The translations under genes were made by a program, and so were the position numbers. Source: Desulforegula conservatrix Mb1Pa (GTDB lineage: Bacteria > Desulfobacterota > Desulfobacteria > Desulfobacterales > Desulforegulaceae). From it: 64,000 nucleotides of DNA. Each line of letters opens with the position of its first letter. Position 1 is the first letter of the stretch. The DNA is taken from contig NZ_AUEY01000014.1 of the NCBI RefSeq assembly GCF_000426225.1, forward strand, positions 1 to 64,000. The letters run 5' to 3'. Below are positions 30,380 to 38,320 of the stretch, one piece after another. The notes below the pieces were generated by a model that did not search any database, was not told the origin of the DNA, and worked only from the letters and a program-made list of their open reading frames with translations.

Positions 30380-31423
30380 ATGAAAATAGATATTCTCGAA
30401 ACAAGTCTGCATGATCTGACCCTGACTTTGAAAAATAATTATGGGAAAGGCGCATATCACGCGGAAGCTGTATTCAAGGAAGTATTTCAGACCGGCTCAA
30501 AAAATTTCAAGGAAAACCCCGCCTTTAAAAAATCAGGCGTTTTTGCTGAAACCATGATGAAGGACGTGGAAATTAATCTTCCTGAAATAGTCATGTCCGA
30601 GAAAGCCGAAGACAATGCCTTCAAGTTTGCTTCAAGATATGATGATGGTGCTATTGTTGAATCAGTATTAATTCCGATGAACAACTACAACACAATCTGT
30701 GTATCAACCCAGGTCGGGTGCAGAATGGGCTGCATATTCTGCGAAACAGGACGTCTCGGACTATTCAGAAACCTTTCCGCTTCGGAGATTGTTGCCCAAG
30801 TTTATCTGGCAAGGTTTAAGCTTAAACAGGACATCAAGAATATTGTTTTCATGGGAATGGGAGAGCCTTTAGACAATTTTGACAATCTCATAAAGGCCAT
30901 AATGATCCTTAATGAACAAAAGGGTCTTGATTTTGCCATGAGCCATATGACTGTATCCACAGCAGGCTTGCCCGAAGGATTAAAAAAACTGGGGGAACTT
31001 GGCCTTCGCAGACTCCATGTGGCAGTATCCCTGAATGCCCCAAATGACGAGATCAGATCAAGGCTTATGCCCATAAATATCCATGCTCCCATGGCCAAAC
31101 TCAAAAAAGCGCTCGAAGAATATCCTTTAAGGTCAGGTGGGTGCTTCCTTGTCGAATATATCGTAATCCCAGGCGTAAACAATCTTCCGGAGCACGCCAG
31201 ACAGGTAGCTGAATTCATAGGAAACCTTCCTGTAAGGATAAATCTGATACCATGCAACCCGTCTTCAGGCGGCGGATTCACAGCAACGACAGATGAGGAA
31301 ATCCTTGTTTTTTCCGAGCTTCTGACCCAAGAAGGGCTTTTTGTAAGAAAAAGATGGAGCAAGGGAACTTTTGTTGCTGCGGGCTGCGGTCAGCTTGGGG
31401 CAAAATATAAGGTGATCTCTTAA
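30380..31423 (+). CDS. rlmN: RlmN-type radical SAM methyltransferase
   Basis: Likely 23S rRNA (A2503-C2) and tRNA methyltransferase, 347 aa. The radical SAM cluster is C114-x3-C118-x2-C121 (CRMGCIFC). The neighbouring GRLGLFRNLSASEIVAQV block and the second conserved cysteine near the C-terminus (Cys336, AAGCGQLG) fit the RlmN/Cfr family, in which that Cys carries the methyl group. SAM-binding GMGEPLDN and a CNPS turn are present. RlmN (housekeeping) rather than Cfr (resistance) is inferred from context, since sequence alone does not exclude a divergent paralogue. The gene is monocistronic. Confidence 0.85.
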   Translation: MKIDILETSLHDLTLTLKNNYGKGAYHAEAVFKEVFQTGSKNFKENPAFKKSGVFAETMMKDVEINLPEIVMSEKAEDNAFKFASRYDDGAIVESVLIPMNNYNTICVSTQVGCRMGCIFCETGRLGLFRNLSASEIVAQVYLARFKLKQDIKNIVFMGMGEPLDNFDNLIKAIMILNEQKGLDFAMSHMTVSTAGLPEGLKKLGELGLRRLHVAVSLNAPNDEIRSRLMPINIHAPMAKLKKALEEYPLRSGGCFLVEYIVIPGVNNLPEHARQVAEFIGNLPVRINLIPCNPSSGGGFTATTDEEILVFSELLTQEGLFVRKRWSKGTFVAAGCGQLGAKYKVIS

Positions 31424-31540
31424 AATCGGGGATATAAGTTATAAAGTGATTTTAAGCTGACCTCAGGCGAGGCTTTATAACCCAATCTACCAAAGTCAGG
31501 CAAACGTATTTGTTCGGCTGTTTTGAAGTTGATAGGGCGA

Positions 31541-31590
31541 GTGCCTCGAGCGGGGCGCTTTTTTGTAAAAAAGCTCCGCAAAAACCTTTT
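31541..31590 (+). repeat. Family-1 repeat fragment
   Basis: About 50 bp containing AGCGGGGCGCTTTTTTG...AAAAAGCTCCGCAAAAAC, the left core of family 1. It is in the 188-nt gap between convergent rlmN and tcdA. The self-complementary GCTTTTTTG/AAAAAAGC could serve as a two-way terminator. A similar fragment is at 33291-33346. Confidence 0.55.
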
Positions 31591-31611
31591 CCTTATTGTG
31601 AATCACCTACC

Positions 31612-32346
31612 TTAATCATCATTTTGTTCTATTATATGCCTGATGACTTTTCCTGCGGCAGTCAGTCCGAATATTCCTGTCACATAAGAAATGCTGCCCA
31701 GGGTAAGCCTTGGTCTTCCCCTAAGTGTTTCACTCTGGAATTCTCTTTCTTCGAGAGGCATTTCCACTGATTCGTCTGAATATACACATTGAACTCCTTC
31801 TGAAATACCTATTTTTCTGAGACGTTTTCTCACCAGCCTCGCAAGCGGGCAACCTGATGTTTGAAAAACGTCGCCGTATCTTATACTCGTTGGTTCAAGT
31901 CTTAAGGCTGCTCCCATGCTTGAGACAATGAAAATGTCAGATTTTACGGCTTCTGCAATCAGGGAAACTTTGGAAGAAAGCCCATCTATTGCGTCAATCA
32001 CCGCATCAAGAGGCTTCTCGAGTATTTCAGGCGCCGTTTCTGCATCTATAAAGACATTTCTGCTGTCAATCTCACAGTCAGGATTTATGTCTTTTATTCT
32101 CTGAATTGCAACTTCAGTCTTTGATTTTCCAATTGTTGATGAAAGAGCAAAAAGCTGACGGTTTATATTGGACTCATCCACAGTATCAAAATCAACTATG
32201 CGTAGATAACCAACTCCTGCCCTTGCGAGTGCTTCGGCGGCATAAGATCCTACGGCACCGAGGCCGCACACGGCTACTCTAGCATTTTGAAGTTTAAGAA
32301 GGTTTTCATCTCCAATGAGTTTTTTTGTTCTTGTGAATCTTATCAT
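31612..32346 (-). CDS. tcdA: tRNA threonylcarbamoyladenosine dehydratase (ThiF/E1-like)
   Basis: ATP-dependent enzyme of 244 aa that cyclises t6A to ct6A at tRNA position 37. The Rossmann nucleotide motif VCGLGAVGSYAAEAL (about residues 26-40), the adenylation-site block DFDTVDESNINRQ and the CSD-like CPLARLVRKRLR are typical of TcdA/YgdL. The HesA/MoeB/ThiF sulfur-transfer domains lack this C-terminal form. It overlaps the tatD gene upstream by 4 nt (ATGA), so the two are one operon. Confidence 0.87.
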   Translation of the reverse strand: MIRFTRTKKLIGDENLLKLQNARVAVCGLGAVGSYAAEALARAGVGYLRIVDFDTVDESNINRQLFALSSTIGKSKTEVAIQRIKDINPDCEIDSRNVFIDAETAPEILEKPLDAVIDAIDGLSSKVSLIAEAVKSDIFIVSSMGAALRLEPTSIRYGDVFQTSGCPLARLVRKRLRKIGISEGVQCVYSDESVEMPLEEREFQSETLRGRPRLTLGSISYVTGIFGLTAAGKVIRHIIEQNDD

Positions 32347-33119
32347 GATTTTCCAAAGAGCCTTGTTGCATTGTCAAACGTCAGTCTTGCTATTTCATCG
32401 ATACTCGAATTTCTCAGCTCCGAAACAGTTTTGAGTACAAGCAAGATGTTGGCCGGTTCATTAACAGGGTTGTCACCAAGGGGCGGGATATCAGGTGTAT
32501 CGGTCTCGATCAGGAGTCTTGAGTCTGATACTGCCGGGCAGGCTTTTCTTGCCCTTTTGTTCCCGCTTTTTGTGACAGAGCATGAAAAGGAAATATAGCA
32601 TCCGAGTTTTTCAAGTATAGGGATAAATTCTGCGGAGCCTGAATAAGAATGAATGGCACCGCCCGAGACGAGACCTCCTTCTTCAGAAAGAATTTCAGTC
32701 ATGGCCTGCCACGCTTTTCTGCAATGAAGAGATACTGGTCTCTTGTATTTGTTGGCCAGCCGGATCTGGAGCCTGAATATTTCGGACTGCTCATCAAAGG
32801 AGTTGGATGTTATAGCATTGTCGAGACCGATTTCGCCAACAGCAGCATTTGTTGTGGATATATATCTTTCAAGGGTTTCGAGCCAGTTCCGGCTTTTTTC
32901 ATGTATATACCAGGGATGAATCCCATATGCAGGAAAAACACCAGGGTATTTCAGGCTTACTTTTTCAACTACAGGCCAGTCTTCTTCACAGGAACCGCAG
33001 CATAAAAATGACGACACTCCGGCCTGATATGCTCTTTGCATAATTTGCTCGAGGTTGTCAGTAATTCTTTCATCCTGAAGATGGCAATGGGAGTCGAATA
33101 AAAGGATGTTTTTTTTCAT
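32343..33119 (-). CDS. TatD family metal-dependent hydrolase
   Basis: TIM-barrel metallo-hydrolase of 258 aa, family of 3'-5' DNA/RNA exonucleases and D-aminoacyl-tRNA deacylase-like enzymes. Metal ligands are visible as DSHCH (His11, His13), GEIGLD (Glu), SLHCRKAW (His) and the C-terminal ETDTPDIPP (Asp). E. coli TatD/YcfH/YjjV are the closest known types; exact substrate undetermined. It is the first gene of an operon with tcdA (4-nt overlap). Confidence 0.88.
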   Translation of the reverse strand: MKKNILLFDSHCHLQDERITDNLEQIMQRAYQAGVSSFLCCGSCEEDWPVVEKVSLKYPGVFPAYGIHPWYIHEKSRNWLETLERYISTTNAAVGEIGLDNAITSNSFDEQSEIFRLQIRLANKYKRPVSLHCRKAWQAMTEILSEEGGLVSGGAIHSYSGSAEFIPILEKLGCYISFSCSVTKSGNKRARKACPAVSDSRLLIETDTPDIPPLGDNPVNEPANILLVLKTVSELRNSSIDEIARLTFDNATRLFGKS

Positions 33120-33130
33120 GCTTTAAATTT

Positions 33131-33264
33131 TGATGGTCTCGCAAATGTCATAAAGGGGCTTCGGCCCCATGCCTGACTTGATCCGGTATCTTTGTATTTT
33201 CAGATACTTGTGGATTCCGACCTGCGCCGTAATGACGGAAATCCGACTTTTTGCGACTTTGTCA
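33131..33264 (-). repeat. Family-2 dispersed repeat, copy 4 (134 bp)
   Basis: Left end TGATGGTCTCGCAAATGTCA and right end the complement of TGACAAAGTCGCAAAAAGTC, with the same GACTTGATCCGGTATC interior in reverse orientation to copies 1 and 2. It lies directly upstream of tatD (12 nt from its start codon), so it may contain or displace that gene's promoter. Confidence 0.8.
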
Positions 33265-33290
33265 ATTTTGAATAACAGATTTAAAACCCT

Positions 33291-33346
33291 TAAAAGTTTT
33301 TGCGGAGCTTTTTTCAAAAAACGCCCCGCTTGCGGCCTGCTTTTTC
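33291..33346 (-). repeat. Family-1 repeat fragment
   Basis: About 55 bp, reverse orientation: AAAAGTTTTTGCGGAGCTTTTTT then AAAAAACGCCCCGCTTGC. It is the same core as the fragment at 31541, which shares the GCGGGGCG variant. The two fragments bracket the tcdA-tatD operon in opposite orientation. Confidence 0.5.
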
Positions 33347-33392
33347 GGGGTTATGATTTTAAAAAAAACTGAATAAACAAGATTAAATATGC

Positions 33393-33433
33393 AAAAACAC
33401 GGAAAGGCATTTATTCAGAGCCCGTCCGTGTTT
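33393..33433 (-). terminator. Terminator of the S1-domain gene
   Basis: On the minus strand an AAACACGGA/TCCGTGTTT stem with an inner GGGC/GCCT pairing is followed by TTTTGC. It begins 28 nt after the stop codon. Confidence 0.65.
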
Positions 33434-33460
33434 CAAATTATTGAATGTTGTTTTAAGGAG

Positions 33461-34885
33461 TTATTTTTTGTTTTTCATTAACTCCGCAAGCTTTTCACCA
33501 AACGATCCCATGGACTGGTTCTCATTCTGCTGAGACTTGGCGTGGTTTTTCCAGTCATCCTTTGTATCTTCTGAGCCTGTTAAACGCAGTGAGATTTTTC
33601 TATCCTTTATATTCAGCTCACCAACAAAAACCTGTATTTTGTCTCCTGGCTTCATGCCGAGTACTTTTGCAGAGTCAGAGCTTTCGTTGATTATGGATTT
33701 TGGAAGAAGACCGGTTACTCCAGGAGCAAGCTTGATGAAAAGGCCAAAAGCTTCCTTTTTTTCGACTGTTCCTTCAACAGCACTGCCAGGCTTGAAATTT
33801 TCAGCAGCGAGAGCCCAAGGATCGCCTTCTGCGGCCTTCATGCTAAGGGATATCTTTTTTGTTTCAGGATCAACTGATTTAATGGAAACTTGGACAACAT
33901 CGCCTGAGCTGACCATATCAGAAGGTTTATGCACTCTTTTTGTGTAGCTCATTTCGCTAACATGAATGAGTCCTTCAACTCCTGGCTCAATTTCGGCAAA
34001 TGCTCCGAACTGTGTAAGTCTTGTAATTTTTGCCGAAACTATATCACCAGCAGTGAAACGGTTTGCTGCGGAAAGCATTGGATCTTCAGCTATCTTTTTG
34101 ATCGAAAGGGATATTCTAAGCTGATTGTCAGCGGTCTTTTCAGTCTTGATAAGAGCAACGTCCACATTATCACCGACTCTTACAACGTCTTCAGGCTTTT
34201 CTGTTCTTGACCATGAAAGTTCGGAAATATGAACCATACCTGTAAGCCCCGGGAAAATCTCGACAATGGCGCCAACGGGGATAATTTTCTGGACCCTGCC
34301 TTTATATACGCTTCCAGGCTTAAGATTGGACAGGAATTCTTTTCTGGATGACTCGAGTTCCTTGTTAAGAAGCTCCCGTCTTGAAACCACAATATTTCTT
34401 CCGCCTTCTTCAAATTTTGTTATGACGAATGTCAGGGTCTGGCCAATAAATTCTGCGGCATTTTCAACGTGCCTGATGTCGATCTGGCTGATTGGGCAAA
34501 AAGCCCTTTTTTTCATTATTTCTATGTTGAATCCGCCCTTGCATTCAGAGGCGACTTTGCCTTCCACCGGGATTCTTGAGTCGTAGGCTTCCCTGATCAT
34601 TTCACTGCCGCCGGAAGATATTGCTTTTGAAAGAATGATCTCGCTTTCACCTGATGCAGTAACATAGAGATCCACAGAATCCCCTGTCTTGCAGGTCAGT
34701 TCACCATTTTTGTCAATAAACTCGGATTTTGCCACTGCCCCGTCCATTTTTGAACCTATGTCCACAAAGACTGTATCCGATGTTATCGATATGATTCGTG
34801 CTTTAACCCTGTCTCCGCGTTTAAGTGTTTCAGCAGATGAGGGGTCATAAGAGTTGAGCATTTCTTCAAAATTTTCTTCGTTCAT
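33461..34885 (-). CDS. S1 RNA-binding domain protein (RpsA-like, five domains)
   Basis: A 474-aa protein with five S1 (OB-fold) repeats at about 22-85, 105-170, 191-262, 277-347 and 361-433. Later repeats show the canonical FGAFAEIEPGVEGLIHVSEMS pattern. Ribosomal protein S1 of proteobacteria normally has six repeats and about 560 aa, so this is either a shortened S1 or a second S1-like translation/RNA-turnover factor. The tail MGSFGEKLAELMKNKK is short and basic. The first two repeats are the most divergent, as in true S1 where they bind the ribosome. Monocistronic with its own terminator. Confidence 0.85.
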   Translation of the reverse strand: MNEENFEEMLNSYDPSSAETLKRGDRVKARIISITSDTVFVDIGSKMDGAVAKSEFIDKNGELTCKTGDSVDLYVTASGESEIILSKAISSGGSEMIREAYDSRIPVEGKVASECKGGFNIEIMKKRAFCPISQIDIRHVENAAEFIGQTLTFVITKFEEGGRNIVVSRRELLNKELESSRKEFLSNLKPGSVYKGRVQKIIPVGAIVEIFPGLTGMVHISELSWSRTEKPEDVVRVGDNVDVALIKTEKTADNQLRISLSIKKIAEDPMLSAANRFTAGDIVSAKITRLTQFGAFAEIEPGVEGLIHVSEMSYTKRVHKPSDMVSSGDVVQVSIKSVDPETKKISLSMKAAEGDPWALAAENFKPGSAVEGTVEKKEAFGLFIKLAPGVTGLLPKSIINESSDSAKVLGMKPGDKIQVFVGELNIKDRKISLRLTGSEDTKDDWKNHAKSQQNENQSMGSFGEKLAELMKNKK

Positions 34886-35078
34886 GGCTTGCCTGCATTG
34901 AATTTAGTGGGATGTAAGATTGTCGTTAAGAACCTGTAAGTAATCCGAAAAGGTTTTGTGAATATCCTTTAGAATATACGGCTTATTGCTTAAAAAATGC
35001 ATAAAATCAAGCATGAATTGAAAAACGCCTTAATCATGATCTTTCATTACTGTGCTGACAAGGTCTCAGATCCATTTT

Positions 35079-35233
35079 TGATGGACTCACAAAAAGTCAA
35101 AAAGGGCATTGGTGTCAGGCCGGGCTTGATACGGCATCTTTGTATTTTCAGATATTTCTGGATTAAGGCTCTCTATTTCACCCGGACATGCCCCGCCGGA
35201 ATGTCGGGAATCGGACTTTTTGCGACTTCGTCA
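35079..35233 (-). repeat. Family-2 dispersed repeat, copy 5 (155-bp form)
   Basis: Left end TGATGGACTCACAAAAAGTC, right end the complement of TGACGAAGTCGCAAAAAGTC. It carries a ~21-bp insertion relative to the 134-bp copies, with CACCCGGACATGCCCCGCCGGAATG near its right end. The same long form occurs at 63843. The rest of the gap 34886-35316 shows nothing I can assign. Confidence 0.78.
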
Positions 35234-35316
35234 TTTTTGAGCGGGCAAAAAAAATGTCATTTTAAAAAACTTCTATGCTAATATCCGTAACCAAATCCAA
35301 ATTATTGCCACTTTAA

Positions 35317-36363
35317 ATGTTTTTCAAAAAAAGGCCTATGATAGAAAAACCTCTTGTTCTTATAGTCGATGACAGTCCTGCAAATATAGACATGCTTGTT
35401 GAGGCTCTGTCCGGGGAATGCAGAATCGGAGCTGCAAGAAATGGTGAGCTTGCATTGTCTTTTGCACGCAGGAATCCGCCGGCTTTAATTCTGCTTGATG
35501 TCATTATGCCCGGAATGACCGGTTTCGAAGTATGTGACGAGCTAAAAAGAGATCCTGACACCAGGGATATTCCGGTTATTTTCATAACAGCTCTTGAAAA
35601 TGCCGAGGAAAAATCCAAGGGTTTCAAGTGCGGCGGCGTCGACTATATAGTCAGGCCTTTTCATATGGATGAAGTAAGGGCAAGGGTTAAGACTCATCTC
35701 ACTCTCAGGCAGATGCAGATTGTCCTGCACCAGAGAAATGAGGAACTTGAAACAAAGGTAAGGGAGCAGACCTCTGCGCTCAGAAATCTTCTGACCTCCA
35801 CAATTTACGGCATGGCAAGGGCTTTTGAAAGCAGAGACCCCTATACCGCAGGTCATCAGCAGCGTGTCGCGGCGCTTGCCTGTTCCATTGCCAATGATTT
35901 GGGTCTGTCTGAAAAACAGTTCAAAACCATCGAATATGCAGCAATACTCCATGATATTGGTAAAATACGAATACCTGTCTCGATATTAACCAGGACCGGC
36001 CCTCTTCTTGGAGCTGAAATAGAGATGATAAAGGTTCATCCTGAGGTCGGTTATAATATTCTAAAGGATATTCCTTTCCCCTGGCCAATTGCCGAAGTTG
36101 TAAGGCAGCATCATGAAAAAACGGATGGATCTGGTTATCCATTGGGTCTAAAAGGGGATGAAATCCTTCTTGAAGCCAAGGTTTTAACCGTGGCTGATGT
36201 AACTGAAGCCAAAAGTTCATATCGGCCCTACAGGCCTGCACTTGGCATTGATAATGCTCTGGAAGAGATCGAAACCCGTAGAGGCATTTATTATGATTCT
36301 GAAGTCGTTGATTCATGTATCCGTCTTTTCAGGAAACAAGGATTTGTTTTTCCAGGAGGGTGA
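35317..36363 (+). CDS. Response regulator with HD-GYP c-di-GMP phosphodiesterase domain
   Basis: Predicted c-di-GMP-degrading regulator of 348 aa. The receiver domain (about 12-125) has Asp61 (LLDVIMPG) as phosphoacceptor and VDDS acidic residues. The usual receiver lysine is Arg113 (IVRPF), which is unusual. A coiled linker (130-158) leads to the HD-GYP domain: HDIGKI (212-217) and HHEKTDGSGYP (265-275), with VADVTEAKSSYRPYRPALG as in active enzymes. Start is ambiguous: ATG 35317 has no ribosome-binding site, while ATG 35338 (MIEKPLVLIVDD) has AAGG just upstream and would drop seven residues. No histidine kinase is adjacent. Confidence 0.9.
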   Translation: MFFKKRPMIEKPLVLIVDDSPANIDMLVEALSGECRIGAARNGELALSFARRNPPALILLDVIMPGMTGFEVCDELKRDPDTRDIPVIFITALENAEEKSKGFKCGGVDYIVRPFHMDEVRARVKTHLTLRQMQIVLHQRNEELETKVREQTSALRNLLTSTIYGMARAFESRDPYTAGHQQRVAALACSIANDLGLSEKQFKTIEYAAILHDIGKIRIPVSILTRTGPLLGAEIEMIKVHPEVGYNILKDIPFPWPIAEVVRQHHEKTDGSGYPLGLKGDEILLEAKVLTVADVTEAKSSYRPYRPALGIDNALEEIETRRGIYYDSEVVDSCIRLFRKQGFVFPGG

Positions 36364-36392
36364 TCTTTATAGCTCAAATGGTGTTATTTATA

Positions 36393-36647
36393 GGCTCTGT
36401 TTCAGTTAAAAGTAGAAATATGCAGAACAAATTGTTTATATTTTATTTTCTTGGGGATCTTTTTGTAAAAACTTCCTTAAGTCTCATCAAAACTTTATGG
36501 TTGTTTATGATAACAGCCCAATATTTATATGATTGAAAGTTTTTGCGGAGCTTTTTCCAAAAAGCGACCCGCCGGAGGCAGCTTTTTAGATTTTTACATC
36601 AAATAGTTTTGTATATATCCTTCTCCGTACTTAAGTGGAACAGAGCC
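36393..36647 (-). repeat. Family-1 dispersed repeat, copy D, with 8-bp target duplication
   Basis: Best-preserved copy: 255 bp, reverse orientation, flanked by identical TATTTATA on both sides (36385-36392 and 36648-36655). The inverted ends read GGCTCTGTTTCAGTTAA and GGCTCTGTTCCACTTAAG. The interior has the GGCGGGTCGCTTTTTGGAA...AAAGCTCCGCAAAAACTTTCA core and a second hairpin near the far end. The 8-bp AT-rich duplication and GGCTCTGTT ends would fit an IS1595-type transposase as mobiliser (inference). No coding capacity. Apart from this copy, 36364-36752 shows nothing. Confidence 0.93.
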
Positions 36648-36752
36648 TATTTATACATGGATATTAGTTTTCTTGAAGAAAAGCACCCCATCTGTTAATT
36701 GGTTTATAAATTTTGAATAACCTAATGTAAACAGATTCAAAAGGATAAGAAA

Positions 36753-37460
36753 ATGTTCCCCGTCATTAATTTCAGATGCAGGGCTTTAATAATACTTACT
36801 CTCCTGTCAGCACTTCTGATGTCTTGTTCGTCAAGGAAAGAATTGCCGATCACCCAGATTCAGCGTCAGCTCAAGGACGTTGAGACTTTCACGATCATAC
36901 TTGATGATATGCAGGAAGAAGGCTTTTTTTCTACAAGATATCAGCACAAGTACAAGATTGTTACTGCGGAGGAAACAAAGGAAACTGAATGGTATGATGT
37001 GCCTAAAGAATACTATTTAAAAAATGAACCGTTCCTCGGAATGGCAATTTTAAGCAAAAAAGACGGAGAAATGGACAATAATGTTTCTCCTCCGGGATAT
37101 TCATATGTGGGTGATTCCAGGTATGGAAAATGGCGGGACGACGGCAGCGGAGGTTCTTTCTGGGAATTCTACGGCAAGTACAGGCTGTTTTCGGATTTCA
37201 TGGGTGGCTGGTTCAGGCCTATAAGCCGTTCAGACTATAACACCTATTCAGATTACAGTTCGAGGCGCCAGCCTTATTATGGAAGAAACAATGAATATGG
37301 AACATATGGCTCAGCTGCCAAAACCTATAAACCAGATTTTTTTGAACGAAAAATGAGCAGGCAGCGGGCTAGCTCCCAAAGTTTTGGTGATCGTGTAAAC
37401 AGTCGCGTTGGCAGAACAAAAACCACTTTCAGGGGTAGATCAGGAGGCTTCGGTAAATAA
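36753..37460 (+). CDS. Lipoprotein of unknown function, first gene of DUF350 operon
   Basis: A 235-aa protein with a signal peptide and lipobox LMSC (Cys25). The first half contains QHKYKIVT and TEWYDVPKEYYLKNEPFLGM. The second half is rich in Tyr, Ser, Arg and Gly (YGRNNEYGTYG) and ends in a basic GRSGGFGK tail, so it is probably disordered. In other bacteria DUF350 genes sit with DUF1190, DUF4178 or DUF4247 envelope proteins; this may be a divergent member of that group, but I cannot show it. It is 2 nt from the DUF350 gene, so the two are co-transcribed. Confidence 0.72.
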   Translation: MFPVINFRCRALIILTLLSALLMSCSSRKELPITQIQRQLKDVETFTIILDDMQEEGFFSTRYQHKYKIVTAEETKETEWYDVPKEYYLKNEPFLGMAILSKKDGEMDNNVSPPGYSYVGDSRYGKWRDDGSGGSFWEFYGKYRLFSDFMGGWFRPISRSDYNTYSDYSSRRQPYYGRNNEYGTYGSAAKTYKPDFFERKMSRQRASSQSFGDRVNSRVGRTKTTFRGRSGGFGK

Positions 37461-37462
37461 TT

Positions 37463-38320
37463 ATGAACCTTAATGTCAACCTTGATTCAATAATCAGCTC
37501 GGCAATTTTCATTCTGCTTTTTTATGTTCTTTTTTTTATAGGTAAAACCGTAAACAGGGTCATGCATCGTGGGTACGACCCTGTTCATGAACTTTTCCAG
37601 AAGGATAACTCTGCCCTTGCGCTTGCAATGACTGGATATTACGCAGGTCTTGTAATCGCCATTGGAGGAGTAATTGCCGGGCCTTCCAGCGGTTTGGTGG
37701 ATGATGTCATTGATGTCTGTATTTATGGCCTTTTGGCGGTTATTCTGCTGAATATTTCATGGGTTATCTGTGACAGGCTTATCTTATTCAGATGTAATAT
37801 CAAAGACGAGCTCATCAGAGACCAGAATCAGGGAGCTGGCGTTGTTTCAATGGCAGTCAGCATAGCAAGCGGATTTGTGATTTACGGTTCCGTGTCCGGG
37901 CAGGGCGGGAGTATCTGGACGGCAATCGCTTTCTGGGCGGCCGGTCAGGTAATGCTCATAATTGCGGCCCTGGTTTATGAGCTTATAACTCCTTACAAGA
38001 TGCAGGACGAAATTGAAAAAGACAATGTGGCTGCCGGTGTTAGCTTTGCAGGCGCTTTGATCTCAATAGGAATAATAGTCGGACTTTCTGCGGAAGGTGA
38101 TTTTCATTCGTGGCAGGAAGATTTTCCAAGGTATCTGTTCATCTCGGTAATTGGGATATTAATGCTGCCAGTGGTTCGTTTCATGACTGACTGGATTCTT
38201 TTGCCAGGAGTAACCCTAGAAGATGAAATAGCAGGGCAGGAAAAACCAAACATAGGTGCCGCATATTTGGAAGCTTTTTCATATATAGCAGCCGCATTCA
38301 TTATAAACTGGTGCATCTGA
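37463..38320 (+). CDS. DUF350 (YjfL-like) membrane protein
   Basis: Polytopic inner-membrane protein of 285 aa with about eight helices. It is built of two DUF350 units: one starting near FILLFYVLFFIGKTVNRVMHRGYD, the other near IWTAIAFWAAGQVMLIIAALVYE. Each unit is followed by a cytoplasmic loop containing ELF/DEI(E)KDN(S/V)A-type sequence (LFQKDNSALAL; EIEKDNVAAGV), the repeated signature of the family. The function of DUF350 is not established; E. coli YjfL is in an envelope-stress-like cluster. Here it lies between a lipoprotein and a membrane aminopropyltransferase, with spacings of 2 and 0 nt. Confidence 0.85.
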   Translation: MNLNVNLDSIISSAIFILLFYVLFFIGKTVNRVMHRGYDPVHELFQKDNSALALAMTGYYAGLVIAIGGVIAGPSSGLVDDVIDVCIYGLLAVILLNISWVICDRLILFRCNIKDELIRDQNQGAGVVSMAVSIASGFVIYGSVSGQGGSIWTAIAFWAAGQVMLIIAALVYELITPYKMQDEIEKDNVAAGVSFAGALISIGIIVGLSAEGDFHSWQEDFPRYLFISVIGILMLPVVRFMTDWILLPGVTLEDEIAGQEKPNIGAAYLEAFSYIAAAFIINWCI

